Positions 63,438-64,000 of a DNA stretch of 64,000 nt are shown here, piece after piece. Below the pieces are notes generated by a model. It was not told where the DNA came from and ran no database searches. It saw only the letters and a program-made list of their open reading frames with translations. The DNA is from Fontibacillus panacisegetis. Lineage in GTDB: Bacteria; Bacillota; Bacilli; Paenibacillales; Paenibacillaceae. Position numbers and translations under genes: made by a program. The stretch's first letter is position 1. Each line of letters opens with the position of its first letter. The stretch lies in the NCBI RefSeq assembly GCF_900102215.1, contig NZ_FNBG01000010.1, positions 1 through 64,000 on the forward strand, written 5' to 3'.

Positions 63438-64000
63438 ATGGGTTCCGAACGATTACGGACATCGGGACACCCTAGTATGTCGATATTATTCGAGGACAAC
63501 CATCTGCTTGGCGTGGAAAAGCCGGTGAACGTACCCACTCAAGAGGATGCAAGCGGTGACCCTGATATGCTGACTATTCTTAAAGATGACATTAAAGAAC
63601 GCTATTCCAAGCCAGGTAATGTCTTTCTTGGACTAGTGCATCGGCTTGACCGTCCCGTTGGCGGAGCCATGATCTTTGCCAAGACGTCGAAAGCAGCATC
63701 CCGTCTATCTGAAGCTGTTCGAAGCCGAAGCTTTGACAAGTCGTATGTTGCCATCGTACGCGGTATTCCCAAAGGACAAAGCGGTAGACTTACAGACACA
63801 CTACTTAAGGACGAACGTACCAACATCGTCTCTATAGTCTCGAAAGGTACTCCTGGCAGCAAGGATGCGATTCTTGATTATCAAGTGATTGGAACTTCAA
63901 TTGAGGATAACCTTTCCTTGGTGCAAATCAAATTGCACACTGGAAGACCTCATCAAATACGAGTACAAATGAGTCATATCGGGTGTCCGCTATACGGGGA
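63438..64000 (+). CDS. RluA-family pseudouridine synthase, 3' end outside window
   Basis: At least 187 residues. The catalytic motif HRLDRPVGGAMIFAK (Asp nucleophile) and LHTGRPHQIRVQMSHIG are complete and typical of RluA-type rRNA/tRNA pseudouridine synthases. ATG 63438 follows GGAGGA; an internal ATG at 63478 is the alternative. Coupled to the rRNA methyltransferase. Confidence 0.92.
   Translation, partial: MGSERLRTSGHPSMSILFEDNHLLGVEKPVNVPTQEDASGDPDMLTILKDDIKERYSKPGNVFLGLVHRLDRPVGGAMIFAKTSKAASRLSEAVRSRSFDKSYVAIVRGIPKGQSGRLTDTLLKDERTNIVSIVSKGTPGSKDAILDYQVIGTSIEDNLSLVQIKLHTGRPHQIRVQMSHIGCPLYG

Overview
The window looks like the chromosome of a spore-forming, low-to-moderate GC Bacillota of the Paenibacillus type. 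Evidence: a complete GerA-type germinant receptor operon, strong AGGAGG ribosome sites with frequent TTG/GTG starts, a CcpA-type cre site, a 7-1-7 Fur box, a large secreted alpha-amylase with CBM26 and CBM20 modules, and many small accessory genes (DinB, GNAT, Nudix, CPBP, VanZ). Most genes from 0 to 44 kb lie on the minus strand.

Layout. 0-1.5 kb: edge of an IS200/IS605 transposase, then a Fur-controlled siderophore-binding lipoprotein. 1.56-1.96 kb and 19.94-20.35 kb: an inverted pair of a non-coding, MITE-like repeat; the second copy has cut off the 3' half of a duplicated lipoprotein gene. 2-12.6 kb: DinB proteins, a broken ABC exporter, pheA, hydrolases, lipoproteins, HAD and methyltransferase genes. 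12.6-20 kb: carbohydrate block with alpha-amylase under a perfect cre match and a three-gene monosaccharide ABC importer (binding protein, double ATPase, permease). 20.3-25.6 kb: paired metallo-hydrolase-like lipoproteins, an AraC regulator, and an SPFH/zinc-ribbon membrane operon. 25.6-34.7 kb: VanZ, glutamate racemase, a MurG-type glycosyltransferase, a decayed streptothricin acetyltransferase and HelD.

The most interesting segment is 35.5-39.4 kb. A 15-bp direct repeat flanks about 3.9 kb that carries a dead tyrosine recombinase, two copies of a 22-bp arm-like repeat, a TIR-like (CAP12/Pycsar-type) protein, an uncharacterised 178-aa protein, a phage terminase scrap and a 43-aa membrane peptide. 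Joining the two outer halves rebuilds a nearly perfect 39-bp palindrome, so the element appears to have inserted into the loop of a palindrome that recurs elsewhere in the window.

39.4-44.2 kb returns to host genes (DUF695/RraB, sodC, AraC/GyrI regulator, C45 acyltransferase). 44.6-47.25 kb is a GC-rich remnant resembling clostridial integrative conjugative elements: an XRE regulator, a lipoprotein and three very strong hairpins, one oriT-like. 48-52.5 kb has an ABC ATPase behind an attenuator-like leader, a truncated sulfatase tail, a serine hydrolase, a VOC protein and an L,D-transpeptidase. 52.5-64 kb is well-ordered core: a variant HD-GYP protein, the gerA-C-D-B operon, prohibitin-like and ABC proteins, an rRNA methyltransferase and an RluA-type pseudouridine synthase running off the edge.

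A recurring theme is decay by internal deletion: at least five genes keep their ribosome site and start plus their true C-terminus but have lost the middle.
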